A stretch of DNA of 35,872 bases, from the NCBI GenBank assembly GCA_001602845.1, contig LUZE01000124.1:1-35872 (forward strand), in the 5' to 3' direction. The notes beneath the pieces are model-generated. The model worked only from the letters and a program-made list of their open reading frames with translations. It did no database searches and was not told where the DNA came from. The position numbers and the translations under genes were made by a program. This DNA comes from Bacteroidales bacterium Bact_13. Its GTDB lineage: Bacteria > Bacteroidota > Bacteroidia > Bacteroidales > UBA932. This document shows, piece by piece, positions 1 to 6,584 of this stretch. Position 1 is the stretch's first letter. Each line of letters begins with the position of its first letter.

Positions 1-30
1 GGTAGCGCGATAATGCTGCGCAGCAGCCGT

Positions 31-273
31 TTACTCGGCGTAGATGTCTTCTTCGAGCTCGATGCCTTCAGGGTCGGGCTGGTAATCCAGGATATCGCCG
101 GGGAGGCAGTCCAGCACCTTACAGAGCTTGTTCAGCGTTGTGAAACGGATGGCGCGACCTTTCCCTGTTTTGAGCAGGGAAAGGTTCGTCATCGAAATGC
201 CGATCTTTTCGGAAAGCTCCGAGAGTTTCATATGGCGCTCCCAGAGTATTTTATCTAGATTGACGGTGATCAT
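31..273 (-). CDS. XRE-family HTH transcriptional regulator (YozG/HTH_26 type)
   Basis: This is an 80-residue protein that is almost entirely one helix-turn-helix DNA-binding domain (residues about 10-65; the segments KLSELSEKIGIS and LSLLKTGKGRA resemble recognition helices of small Cro/CI-type proteins). An acidic tail follows (EGIELEEDIYAE). Its ATG overlaps the stop of the upstream DUF2975 gene (ATGA), so the two are translationally coupled. Small XRE proteins are commonly paired with DUF2975 membrane proteins, and the pair is thought to act as a membrane-linked regulatory unit; that role is family knowledge, not shown here. The tandem palindromes at 795-835 upstream of the operon are its most likely binding sites (inference). 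Confidence 0.85.
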   Translation of the reverse strand: MITVNLDKILWERHMKLSELSEKIGISMTNLSLLKTGKGRAIRFTTLNKLCKVLDCLPGDILDYQPDPEGIELEEDIYAE

Positions 274-746
274 ATGGCGAGATTGCTGTCTTTGGCGGCC
301 AGGTACGCCATTTTATAGAGTCCGGCAAAAAGAAGGACAATGAGAGGAATCAGGATGGTATTGGAATCGACCATCAGTTCTGACTCTCCTTTCACAACAG
401 CGTCGTAATTGGAGTGGACAAAGGCGAGGATCGCGGCAACCAGCGCGGTCCATCGGATGAGGGAGATGTTGGATTTGGGGAAGATTTCACCCTCTTTCAA
501 TCCTTTGTTGATGCGGTAAAGGAAGATGCAGCACAAAGCATAGAGAATCGTGATGCCCACGAAGCGTCCGGCAAGGATGAAGATCTGCCAGCCTTTGACG
601 TCCGGATTCCAGGTAATGGGAACAATGAAGTTGTTCAGCCATAATTGGGAAATCATCTGCACATACGTGTAGACAAGCGTCAGGCCACCTATAATAAGGA
701 TGGCGATGGAGAGCCGCTTGATGCTCTTTTGCGTTGAATTATTCAT
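270..746 (-). CDS. DUF2975 family four-helix membrane protein
   Basis: This 158-residue inner-membrane protein has four predicted hydrophobic segments (around LSIAILIIGGLTLVY, FILAGRFVGITILYAL, IRWTALVAAILAFV and TILIPLIVLLFAGLY) and no catalytic motif. The ATG at 746 (MNNSTQKSIKRL) was chosen over an upstream in-frame start at 809, because the upstream choice would translate through the promoter box at 780-787. It is the first gene of a two-gene operon with the XRE regulator, whose start overlaps its stop. The composition, fourth-helix position and partner fit the DUF2975 family. A regulator-sequestering or signal-sensing role is plausible but unproven. Confidence 0.8.
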   Translation of the reverse strand: MNNSTQKSIKRLSIAILIIGGLTLVYTYVQMISQLWLNNFIVPITWNPDVKGWQIFILAGRFVGITILYALCCIFLYRINKGLKEGEIFPKSNISLIRWTALVAAILAFVHSNYDAVVKGESELMVDSNTILIPLIVLLFAGLYKMAYLAAKDSNLAI

Positions 747-779
747 GTGATTTGTTTTTTGTTTCGTGCTTTCGAAGGA

Positions 780-787
780 CAAAGATA
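780..787 (-). promoter_or_regulatory. Bacteroidetes-type -7 box of the DUF2975-XRE operon
   Basis: On the minus strand this reads TATCTTTG, an exact match to the Bacteroidetes -7 consensus TAnnTTTG. A weaker -33 candidate (TATG at 807-810, 19-nt spacer) falls inside the first operator-like palindrome. The expected start of transcription is about 27 nt before the ATG at 746. Confidence 0.7.
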
Positions 788-794
788 ATACCAA

Positions 795-835
795 TTTTAC
801 GAATTTCATAAATTATTTTTACGAAAAACGTAAAA
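795..835. promoter_or_regulatory. Tandem 19-bp palindromic operators between divergent genes
   Basis: There are two 19-bp sites built on the same plan: TTTTACG, a 5-nt centre, then its complement. Site 1 (795-813) is TTTTACGAATTTCATAAAT, an imperfect palindrome. Site 2 (817-835) is TTTTACGAAAAACGTAAAA, whose 7-bp arms are perfect. Their starts are 22 bp apart, about two helical turns, so bound dimers would sit on one face of the DNA. Site 1 covers the -33 region of the leftward operon and site 2 covers the -33 region of the rightward gene. The neighbouring XRE protein is the obvious candidate ligand (inference). Confidence 0.65.
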
Positions 836-845
836 TTTCTGGCAC

Positions 846-853
846 TATCCTTG
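846..853 (+). promoter_or_regulatory. Probable -7 box of the secreted-protein gene at 878
   Basis: TATCCTTG matches TAnnTTTG at all but one position and lies 24 nt upstream of the ATG at 878. Its -33 region would fall in the second operator-like palindrome (817-835), which would place this gene under the same repressor as the divergent operon. Confidence 0.45.
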
Positions 854-877
854 TATATGAGGTGCTTCGTGAAAAGA

Positions 878-1534
878 ATGAAGCACTATCCCGCCCTTAC
901 CTTGCTTGCCGCTCTCCTGCTGGCAGCCCTTGCTTCCCGCCCGGCTTTCGGACAGGATCTGGATTCCCTGATGCGGAGGGAGGCCCTGCTTTCGGATGAG
1001 GCGGAGCGCTATGTCTCCATGGCGCTGCGGGACGGACTCATCGGTGAGCGGGACGCCGACAGCCTGCGGCAAAAGTGTCGGATTCAGGCCGGCGACGGGG
1101 TCCGGCTCACCGTCCTGCAGAATGTCATCCAGACCATCGACAACCTGTATGAATCAGCTTTCTCCGCGTTTCAGGAACCGATGATCGCCCTGCAGCTGGA
1201 CAAAGCATTGGGCAGCCGGATGTTGCCCGGTATCCTCACGTTACCTGAAGATCATCTTACAACGCGGGAGCGAAGACAGTTGCAGGAAGCTGCAGCCGTC
1301 CGCAGGATGACCGACGACCTGGCAGAAGCCGTCGCACTCCCCGAACTCCGGCCCATCGACCACTTTTTCCTGCACGTCGCCCGCTACTTCTTCAACCACC
1401 ACCCCGAAAACTACGGCAAAGAAATCCCGATGAACGGAGGAATCTATACCATCCGCGTCCCGGAAATGCCGCATCTTCCCGGCGGGAAGGAACTGAGCAC
1501 CAATACTTATGAAATGGGGCGTGGCAGCAAGTAA
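878..1534 (+). CDS. Secreted or periplasmic protein of unknown function
   Basis: This is a 218-residue protein with a clear N-terminal signal peptide (MKHYPALTL, a Leu/Ala-rich core, then a likely signal peptidase I site after AFGQ). I do not recognise the family. The mature part is mainly helical and charged (LMRREALLSDEAERYVSMAL, LTTRERRQLQEAAAVRRM), with an aromatic/His stretch near the end (HFFLHVARYFFNHHPENYG) and no known catalytic signature. The ATG at 878 was chosen because it sits directly before the signal peptide; in-frame starts at 851 (TTG) and 857 would overlap or crowd the promoter. It is divergent from the DUF2975-XRE operon and shares its operator region. Its last codons and stop lie inside the outer arm of a 106-bp palindromic repeat. 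Confidence 0.7.
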   Translation: MKHYPALTLLAALLLAALASRPAFGQDLDSLMRREALLSDEAERYVSMALRDGLIGERDADSLRQKCRIQAGDGVRLTVLQNVIQTIDNLYESAFSAFQEPMIALQLDKALGSRMLPGILTLPEDHLTTRERRQLQEAAAVRRMTDDLAEAVALPELRPIDHFFLHVARYFFNHHPENYGKEIPMNGGIYTIRVPEMPHLPGGKELSTNTYEMGRGSK

Positions 1535-1626
1535 TCTGATTACTAGCGTTTTATGCATAATCGGTTGCGTCAAAATACGCAACCGATTTCCAGGATCAAG
1601 CTGGTAATCAACCTTTTATCCGCCAC
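1521..1626. repeat. 106-bp REPIN-like element, copy 1 (left of RAYT)
   Basis: This is an imperfect palindrome with the plan 23-nt foot (1521-1543), 15-nt spacer, 30-nt central hairpin (1559-1588), 15-nt spacer and 23-nt inverted foot (1604-1626). The central hairpin has a perfect 12-bp stem, AATCGGTTGCGT with ACGCAACCGATT, and a CAAAAT loop. The feet begin or end with GTGGC...TGATTAC and its complement GTAATCA...CCGCCAC. The left foot overlaps the last codons and stop of the preceding gene; the hairpin may also act as its terminator. Confidence 0.85.
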
Positions 1627-1636
1627 ACTTAAATAA

Positions 1637-2560
1637 TCACAACAGCGATAGATGCAGGAATTTGGATATCTGGCGGGGAGAAGCCCCCGTTTCCGCTGAA
1701 AGGATCCAGGCAAGTCTGCGTTTCTCTACATCGGGCAGCGACAAAACATCTTTCATATCCTTATAGCTCGTCATCTTTCTAACAATAGCAGACATCCGTT
1801 TGAAAGTAGCGTCCGAATCCGGCCATATTTCCTCTCTGATCTGGTACTCGCTTCCGGTATTCGAATGAATGGCAGTAAGCAGCGTTTCAAAATCCTCATA
1901 GTAAGAAGACAAGTCTTGATAATCGACGCAGTTATATTGCACGATTATATAATCCGTCAACTGCCGTATTTCCCCCGCCGAAAGATCTTTAATGATTCGT
2001 TCGATGAATTCATACCCCAACGGAGTGTCTGATTCCCGCAACGAACGCACCTCCGTAACTGCCCGGCGCATGGCCTGACGGGCAGAACGCACACGGAAAG
2101 GCTCGGAAAATGGATGGTCATTCCGCGAATAATCCAGAAAATTCCACTGAAACTCTTCTGCTTTTCCACATAGTTTCTTTTCGACAGGATTATTGTATAA
2201 ATAGGCTATGGCCGTCCTGGCTTTTTTATCGTCAACCTTTGGCGCACTACCAAACCGGTGTCTGAAAAAGTCTCCCTTTCTCTGGTAACGGATATTTCGC
2301 AGCCGGGCAAAGCGACAGGTGTAATCACGGACGAATGCAGACATATCCGCTTTGCAGGATGCTTTTACAAGAACATGGATATGATCGTACATCAAGCAGA
2401 TTCCCAGCACCCGGATATTATACTTTCTGGCTACGGTACAGAACAATGTGAAGAAAACCAGGAAATCGCGCTTATCATAAAAAATCAGATAACCATCGAT
2501 TGTTCGCTGATAGATATGATGGAGAGCCCCCACCTTGAAAATCCGTTTTCGTCCCTTCAT
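1637..2560 (-). CDS. REP-associated tyrosine transposase (RAYT), Y1/HUH family
   Basis: This 307-residue protein belongs to the IS200-like Y1 transposase superfamily. The HUH metal-binding motif is visible as H60-I-H62 in MYDHIHVLVKAS, and the catalytic tyrosine is probably Y120 in AIAYLYNNPVEKKL, at the place of the conserved Y-I-H-x-NPV motif of RAYT proteins. Family members nick single-stranded DNA next to REP hairpins. The C-terminal region (about 150-307) goes beyond the catalytic core and ends in a helix-turn-helix-like stretch (GASPRQISKFLHLSLL); extended C-termini are known in RAYTs. The gene appears intact, has its own promoter (2585-2616), and is flanked on both sides by copies of a 106-bp palindrome. 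The ATG at 2560 fits the usual N-terminal start (RIFKVGALHHIYQRT). Confidence 0.9.
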   Translation of the reverse strand: MKGRKRIFKVGALHHIYQRTIDGYLIFYDKRDFLVFFTLFCTVARKYNIRVLGICLMYDHIHVLVKASCKADMSAFVRDYTCRFARLRNIRYQRKGDFFRHRFGSAPKVDDKKARTAIAYLYNNPVEKKLCGKAEEFQWNFLDYSRNDHPFSEPFRVRSARQAMRRAVTEVRSLRESDTPLGYEFIERIIKDLSAGEIRQLTDYIIVQYNCVDYQDLSSYYEDFETLLTAIHSNTGSEYQIREEIWPDSDATFKRMSAIVRKMTSYKDMKDVLSLPDVEKRRLAWILSAETGASPRQISKFLHLSLL

Positions 2561-2584
2561 AGCTTTATCACATTACGGTCTTTG

Positions 2585-2616
2585 CAAAGATAGTACGAGA
2601 AAGGTCTTTTTGCAAA
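2585..2616 (-). promoter_or_regulatory. Promoter of the RAYT gene
   Basis: On the minus strand TTTG (2616-2613), a 20-nt spacer and TATCTTTG (2592-2585) form an exact match to the Bacteroidetes -33/-7 promoter. The predicted transcript starts roughly 19 nt before the ATG. It lies inside the two REPIN-like repeats, so the gene carries its own promoter. Confidence 0.8.
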
Positions 2617-2629
2617 AAATAAAAATACT

Positions 2630-2735
2630 GTGGTGGATAACCCCCTGATTATCAGACAAAACACACTAATCGGTTGCGCCAAATGACGCAACCGATTTCA
2701 TGCAAAGCCTTGAGAATCAGCACCCCCAGCGCCAC
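2630..2735. repeat. 106-bp REPIN-like element, copy 2 (right of RAYT)
   Basis: It has the same 23 + 15 + 30 + 15 + 23 plan as copy 1 with no length difference. The feet are 2630-2652 (starting GTGGTGGATAA) and 2713-2735 (ending CGCCAC, more diverged). The central hairpin at 2668-2697 has an 11-bp stem AATCGGTTGCG with CGCAACCGATT and an 8-nt loop. It ends 18 bp from the stop codon of the outer-membrane receptor gene. Confidence 0.85.
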
Positions 2736-2753
2736 GGGGCGAAGACGGACGGT

Positions 2754-4940
2754 CTACAGCTTGTCATCCACTTCGGTTTTCCGGGCGTGCTTTAGATTGA
2801 TGCTGGTCTTGCCGAAGCGCCAGGTGAGGCCGAGGCGAAGGGAACGGGGATCGTAGAAGGATTCGTTATGCTGGTGATAAGTCTCCGTGCGGGTTTCCCG
2901 GACCGTGCCAGCGTAGCGGCGCTGGAAAGGCATGATGGCCGACACATTGAGGATCAGCCGGTTCTGCAGGAAGCCCTGCCGCAGACCGAAGGAATACTCA
3001 TAGTCCACTCCGTAGTAAGTGCGTTGCAAGGTAATATCGCCGCCATAGGCTCCGCCAGATGCGAATGCCGTTGCGCCGCGCCACAACGAGGCGTTCCCGC
3101 TGGCGCTGAAATACCAGTTCCATCCGCCGTTCCGCTGATCCAGCGTCGGCGCATAATAGGAATTATATCCCACATCGCCACTGACTTGAAGATTAAACTT
3201 GCCGGATGGGTTCCACCCCACACTCACCATACAATCGATATGGTCGTAGACGACGGCGTTCTCGTAGGTCGATACCTTGATGCCATCCGGACCCACCACG
3301 GACAAATATTCTATCTTGTTGTTGCAGAGGCTGCCATAGGTGCGTGCCATCAGGTCCCATTGATCACCGACAGTACGGTATGTGAGTGTCAGCGCATCAG
3401 AAACGACAGTCCGCAAATCCGGATTCCCGTGCATCCGGCTGTAGGGAGATTCTTCGAAGATAAAGGGATTGAGATAGTTCACGCTGGGCCTGCCCAGGCG
3501 GCGGGTATAGGATAGAGCCAGCGAACTCTTAGGATCAATCTGCCAGGCCGCATTGAAATACGGGACGATGTTGAAGTTGCTGTTGTCGAAGGTGATATCC
3601 CCGGAAGCACTCTTGGAGAGTCCCCGGTTCAAGGTATATTCCATCCTGGTGCCGGCCTTTAAAGTCACTTTGCTGAACTTGTACCCATAGCTGGCATACG
3701 CCGCAAAGATGTGCTGCTTGTAATCCAGGTCGTTGACGTTGCTGTTGTCAATCACCCACGACCAGGCATCATAATCCCATAGTTCATCCTGCGAATCTGC
3801 CACGTGGCTACGCAGCGTATATTTGCCACCAGCCTCGATCTGGTGTTTCTTCCGGAGGGTGGCGAAATAGTCAATCTGGCTGATTTGCTGGATGGTATGC
3901 TCCGTATTGAAGGAATGCCGGTGATAGTCCGGATAGTTCAGGACAGGTTTCACAATAATGTTGTTGTCCGTGCTGTTCGGATTTCCGTCGATGGAATAGC
4001 TGAAAGTCAGGATACCGCCGTCATTCCGGAAGGTCTTCTGGTACGCCAGTTCGCCGGAGAAGGTGTTGTATCGGTTCGTCCGTACGGTCGGCTCCAGCAT
4101 TTCAACGGTCTTGACATGGTCGGTATTCCAGAAAGTTTCCGTGATGTCGTAATGGCTCAACATCTTCTGGATATTCACCCAGCCCGACAGCGTGATCAGA
4201 TTCAGCGAATCCGGCTCATAACCTGCTTCCAGCGAGAAAGCGCCGGTAGAATAATTATTGTCGCTCGAGAAATCCAGACGCTGGTAATGGTTATTCTCAC
4301 TGACGAAATTCTCGATTTCAGTAATACCGTGCACCGTGGGGTTTGGGAAATACGAGCCGCTGGCATTCGTGCTGAAGGTTAATTTGCCTAGTTGGGCGCT
4401 CAGGTAGCCACTGCCGCCCACGTTGCCAAGGGTACCCGCATTGGCGCCCAGCGAGCCGCTGTAGCCGGATTTCAGGCGCTTGGCCATCACGATATTGATG
4501 ATGCCGCCGATGCCTTCCGCATCGTATTTGACCGGTGGATTGGTGATGACCTGGATCTCCTTGATAGACGATGCCGGAATGGTCTTGATGAGCTGGTTGA
4601 AGTTCCGGGCCAACATCCCTGTGGATCGGCCATTGACCAGCACCTTGTAATCTTTGCTGCCATTCAGGAGAACCTCCTCATCACTGTTGATGCTGAGCAT
4701 CGGCACGTTCCTGAGGATGTCGATCAGGTTGCTGCCATCGGCGAGCGGGTCTGCCTCCACATTATAGGTTAATTTGTCGGCATCGGTCTTGATGCGTTCG
4801 CGACGAGCCGAAACGGTTGCCTCTTTGAGTCGTTCTACTTTTCCGAGGGAATCCTGCGACGCCTTCTGTGGGTCCTGCGCCCAGACAGCAAAGCCTGCGA
4901 ACAGGGCGGCTGCAGTAAGAATAATTGTCTTCGCGTTCAT
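2754..4940 (-). CDS. Outer-membrane beta-barrel receptor (TonB-dependent receptor-like, OMP_b-brl_3)
   Basis: This 728-residue outer-membrane protein has a signal peptide (MNAKTIILTAAALFAGFAVWAQ region), then a plug domain at about 50-150 (segments LIDILRNVPMLSIN, VLVNGRSTGML and EIQVITNPPVKYDAEGIGGI are typical) and a C-terminal barrel of about 550 residues rich in alternating aromatic strands. The C-terminus has the late-strand signature LRLGLTWRFG followed by a short tail. It lacks the N-terminal carboxypeptidase-regulatory-like domain often found in this family. No SusD-like partner is next to it, so it is probably not a standard glycan-uptake SusC; the substrate is unknown. It is monocistronic, with a TAATTTTG -7 box 25 nt upstream. 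Confidence 0.88.
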   Translation of the reverse strand: MNAKTIILTAAALFAGFAVWAQDPQKASQDSLGKVERLKEATVSARRERIKTDADKLTYNVEADPLADGSNLIDILRNVPMLSINSDEEVLLNGSKDYKVLVNGRSTGMLARNFNQLIKTIPASSIKEIQVITNPPVKYDAEGIGGIINIVMAKRLKSGYSGSLGANAGTLGNVGGSGYLSAQLGKLTFSTNASGSYFPNPTVHGITEIENFVSENNHYQRLDFSSDNNYSTGAFSLEAGYEPDSLNLITLSGWVNIQKMLSHYDITETFWNTDHVKTVEMLEPTVRTNRYNTFSGELAYQKTFRNDGGILTFSYSIDGNPNSTDNNIIVKPVLNYPDYHRHSFNTEHTIQQISQIDYFATLRKKHQIEAGGKYTLRSHVADSQDELWDYDAWSWVIDNSNVNDLDYKQHIFAAYASYGYKFSKVTLKAGTRMEYTLNRGLSKSASGDITFDNSNFNIVPYFNAAWQIDPKSSLALSYTRRLGRPSVNYLNPFIFEESPYSRMHGNPDLRTVVSDALTLTYRTVGDQWDLMARTYGSLCNNKIEYLSVVGPDGIKVSTYENAVVYDHIDCMVSVGWNPSGKFNLQVSGDVGYNSYYAPTLDQRNGGWNWYFSASGNASLWRGATAFASGGAYGGDITLQRTYYGVDYEYSFGLRQGFLQNRLILNVSAIMPFQRRYAGTVRETRTETYHQHNESFYDPRSLRLGLTWRFGKTSINLKHARKTEVDDKL

Positions 4941-4965
4941 TGCTTTTTTTGCGTTTTGTCGAAGA

Positions 4966-4973
4966 CAAAATTA
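4966..4973 (-). promoter_or_regulatory. -7 box of the outer-membrane receptor gene
   Basis: The minus strand reads TAATTTTG, an exact TAnnTTTG match, 25 nt upstream of the ATG at 4940. No convincing -33 box was found at the usual distance (CTTG at 4993-4990 is only 16 nt away). Confidence 0.6.
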
Positions 4974-5010
4974 TCTGGGAAAAGTATTACAAGGCCCGGC
5001 AGGGCGCAAA

Positions 5011-5037
5011 AATATCAGCCGGTATGTGGCTGATATT
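5011..5037 (-). terminator. Intrinsic terminator of the TPR/HTH regulator gene
   Basis: A perfect 10-bp stem (AATATCAGCC with GGCTGATATT) and 7-nt loop lie 50 bp past the stop at 5088. On the minus strand the second arm runs into a short T tract (TATTTTTG). It separates the regulator gene from the receptor gene that follows on the same strand. Confidence 0.75.
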
Positions 5038-5087
5038 CAATGGGGATAGAAAGATTTTCGTCCCGTAAGATTTCTAAAAGTTTTACA

Positions 5088-6038
5088 TCAGCGTTCCGTC
5101 TGCAAAAGAAGCTCCCGGAGATAGATGCTGATGTTGGTATCATGCTCGTCCAGCCCCAGCTTCTGGCGAATCTCGTGGCTGATGATGTAGTGACGCTTCT
5201 TCTGAATATACTCACCGATGTCCTTGCCCTTCAGTCCGAGCGTATAGAGGCAGCAGTAGCCAATTTCCCAGTCGGTGAGCCCCTTCCCCTCCAGGTAGGC
5301 TGTGAACTTGGGATGGTTCCCCTCGAAGAGAATCTTGGTGGAACGAAGGAATTCTTCCCGGTCAGCCATCATCACATCCAATTCCTCTTCCGCCGAATCG
5401 AGCATCTTCTCATCGGAGGAGATGCGCGAGGCGATCACCTTGTCAAGCACAGCCAGCCGGTCCCGGATAACGGCCATCGCCTTGTCATCCGGCTTCGAAC
5501 GTAACTTCTTGGCAATAAAATAGATGATGAGCGCGAGAGCGGTTAAAGCAAGGATGGATAGGAAGATGATGTCTCGCATCCGCGCGTCTTTCTCCACCAG
5601 CGACATCTTGTCGGAATACCGCTCCTCGATGATGCGTGCATTCTGGATCTTGAGCGTATCAGAGGGAGCCAGCAAGCTGGCGTTGGAAAGAATCCGCTCC
5701 AAGCATGCCCGGGCCTTCTGCACGTTTTCGCTGTCTCCTACGGAAGCATAAAAATCGAGTGCGATATGGATGATGCTGTCGTCATACACCTCGATGCCGC
5801 ACTTTTCCAGTGCCTGCGAGTACAGCAACGCATGGCGGGCACGAAGTTCGGGGCTGTTGAGAAGACTCCGGTCCATCGAGTCGAGCGACACGAACGCACT
5901 GTCCGGCGCTGTATCGAGTGATAGTTCCGCCTCATCGAGCAGCCGTGCCGCCGGACTTGTATAGCCGCAGGACCACACGAAGAAACTCAGCACTACAGCC
6001 AGAAGGCTCCAATATATTATCTTTTCCAGAGTCGTCAT
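5088..6038 (-). CDS. Membrane-anchored TPR sensor with C-terminal HTH
   Basis: This 316-residue protein looks like a short member of a Bacteroidales regulator type in which periplasmic TPR-like helices are joined through one membrane helix to a cytoplasmic DNA-binding domain. An N-terminal hydrophobic segment (10-24) ends in a possible lipobox Cys (VWSC, C24). A helical region at about 30-145 includes ARHALLYSQALEKCG. A transmembrane helix lies at about 157-176 and a charged helical linker at 180-235. A C-terminal helix-turn-helix occupies about 254-296 (LTDWEIGYCCLYTLGLKGKDIGEY in two parts, then KKRHYIISHEIRQKLGL). The targets are unknown; the divergently transcribed lipoprotein gene is one candidate. 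The -7 box ends only 7 nt before the ATG, so its mRNA may be nearly leaderless. Confidence 0.75.
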   Translation of the reverse strand: MTTLEKIIYWSLLAVVLSFFVWSCGYTSPAARLLDEAELSLDTAPDSAFVSLDSMDRSLLNSPELRARHALLYSQALEKCGIEVYDDSIIHIALDFYASVGDSENVQKARACLERILSNASLLAPSDTLKIQNARIIEERYSDKMSLVEKDARMRDIIFLSILALTALALIIYFIAKKLRSKPDDKAMAVIRDRLAVLDKVIASRISSDEKMLDSAEEELDVMMADREEFLRSTKILFEGNHPKFTAYLEGKGLTDWEIGYCCLYTLGLKGKDIGEYIQKKRHYIISHEIRQKLGLDEHDTNISIYLRELLLQTER

Positions 6039-6045
6039 GCGGTGC

Positions 6046-6077
6046 CAAAGTTATAAAAATTGCCGGAGGTACGCAAG
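6046..6077 (-). promoter_or_regulatory. Promoter of the TPR/HTH regulator gene
   Basis: On the minus strand TAACTTTG (6053-6046) is an exact -7 match, with CTTG (6077-6074) 20 nt upstream as a one-mismatch -33 box. The -7 box ends 7 nt before the ATG at 6038, so transcription should begin at or within a few bases of the start codon. It overlaps the divergent promoter region of the lipoprotein gene. Confidence 0.7.
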
Positions 6078-6084
6078 AATCGCC

Positions 6085-6092
6085 TACCTTTG
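6085..6092 (+). promoter_or_regulatory. -7 box of the small lipoprotein gene
   Basis: TACCTTTG is an exact TAnnTTTG match 27 nt upstream of the ATG at 6120. A TTG at 6060-6062 could be part of the -33 element (22-nt spacer). Confidence 0.65.
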
Positions 6093-6119
6093 GTATTTGG
6101 TAGGAAAACGATTCGAAAC

Positions 6120-6563
6120 ATGAGACGCTTTTATACGATTCTTCCGGTTGCTGTCCTTTTGGTAATGGGGCTGGGTGCTTGTTCCAATTTAAAAGTGAAT
6201 ACCGACTGTCTGTCGAATTCGTGGATACAGATATCACCGGCCGGGAGTTACGAAGACGTGATCCCGTTCTGGAATTTTACGAAAGACGGGTATCTGTACA
6301 TTCAGGAAGGCGGCTATGGAAAAGGGAGTTGCATCCCTGCTGTGTATTCCTATAACGTCCATGGCAGAATTCTGGAACTATTGCTGCCTGAGGTGAGTTC
6401 AGCCTACTATCCGTGGGATAAGCCCTTCAATTTCAAGATCCTGGAATGCACTGAAGAGAGACTGCAGTTGCAACTCCTTTCCATCCCGGACGGCATCTCG
6501 TCGGCCGGACTCAGTCCTGCGACAGAGATTGTAAAACTGGAAAGGCACCATTATTTATTATGA
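6120..6563 (+). CDS. Small lipoprotein, possibly lipocalin-like
   Basis: This 147-residue protein starts with a lipoprotein signal (MRRFYTILPVAVLLVMGLG then AC, lipobox LGAC), so it should be lipid-anchored. The mature part has alternating beta-strand character with patterns such as NSWIQIS, DVIPFWNFTKDGYLYI and FKILECTEERLQLQLL, which recall the short lipocalin-like lipoproteins frequent in Bacteroidetes. That assignment is by pattern only. The start at 6120 was chosen over an in-frame upstream ATG because it gives a clean signal peptide and follows the promoter. It is divergent from the TPR/HTH regulator and convergent with the AlkD-like gene. Confidence 0.7.
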   Translation: MRRFYTILPVAVLLVMGLGACSNLKVNTDCLSNSWIQISPAGSYEDVIPFWNFTKDGYLYIQEGGYGKGSCIPAVYSYNVHGRILELLLPEVSSAYYPWDKPFNFKILECTEERLQLQLLSIPDGISSAGLSPATEIVKLERHHYLL

Positions 6564-6584
6564 GAACAATTTGTCCCGGTAATC

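Larger units (their letters stand above)
1521..2735. mobile_element. RAYT gene bracketed by two REPIN-like palindromes
   Basis: A single-gene unit: the RAYT coding sequence (1637-2560, minus) lies between two 106-bp palindromic elements whose outer limits are 1521 and 2735. The best-conserved feet (1604-1626 and 2630-2652) face the transposase gene in inverted orientation. No TnpB, no other transposase and no obvious target duplication were seen. The arrangement resembles REP/RAYT loci, in which a domesticated IS200-like Y1 transposase is flanked by the palindromes it is thought to spread. Whether the whole unit moves is not shown. Confidence 0.7.

Noticed and set aside
1-30. Terminator of the XRE operon (GCTGCGCAGC palindrome)
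   Set aside because: Short stem without a loop or T tract, and the window ends here, so it cannot be judged.
1521-2735. Classical IS200/IS605 insertion sequence
   Set aside because: There is no TnpB, the transposase has a RAYT-type C-terminal extension, and the flanking elements are large symmetrical palindromes in inverted orientation rather than the distinct left and right ends of IS200/IS605.
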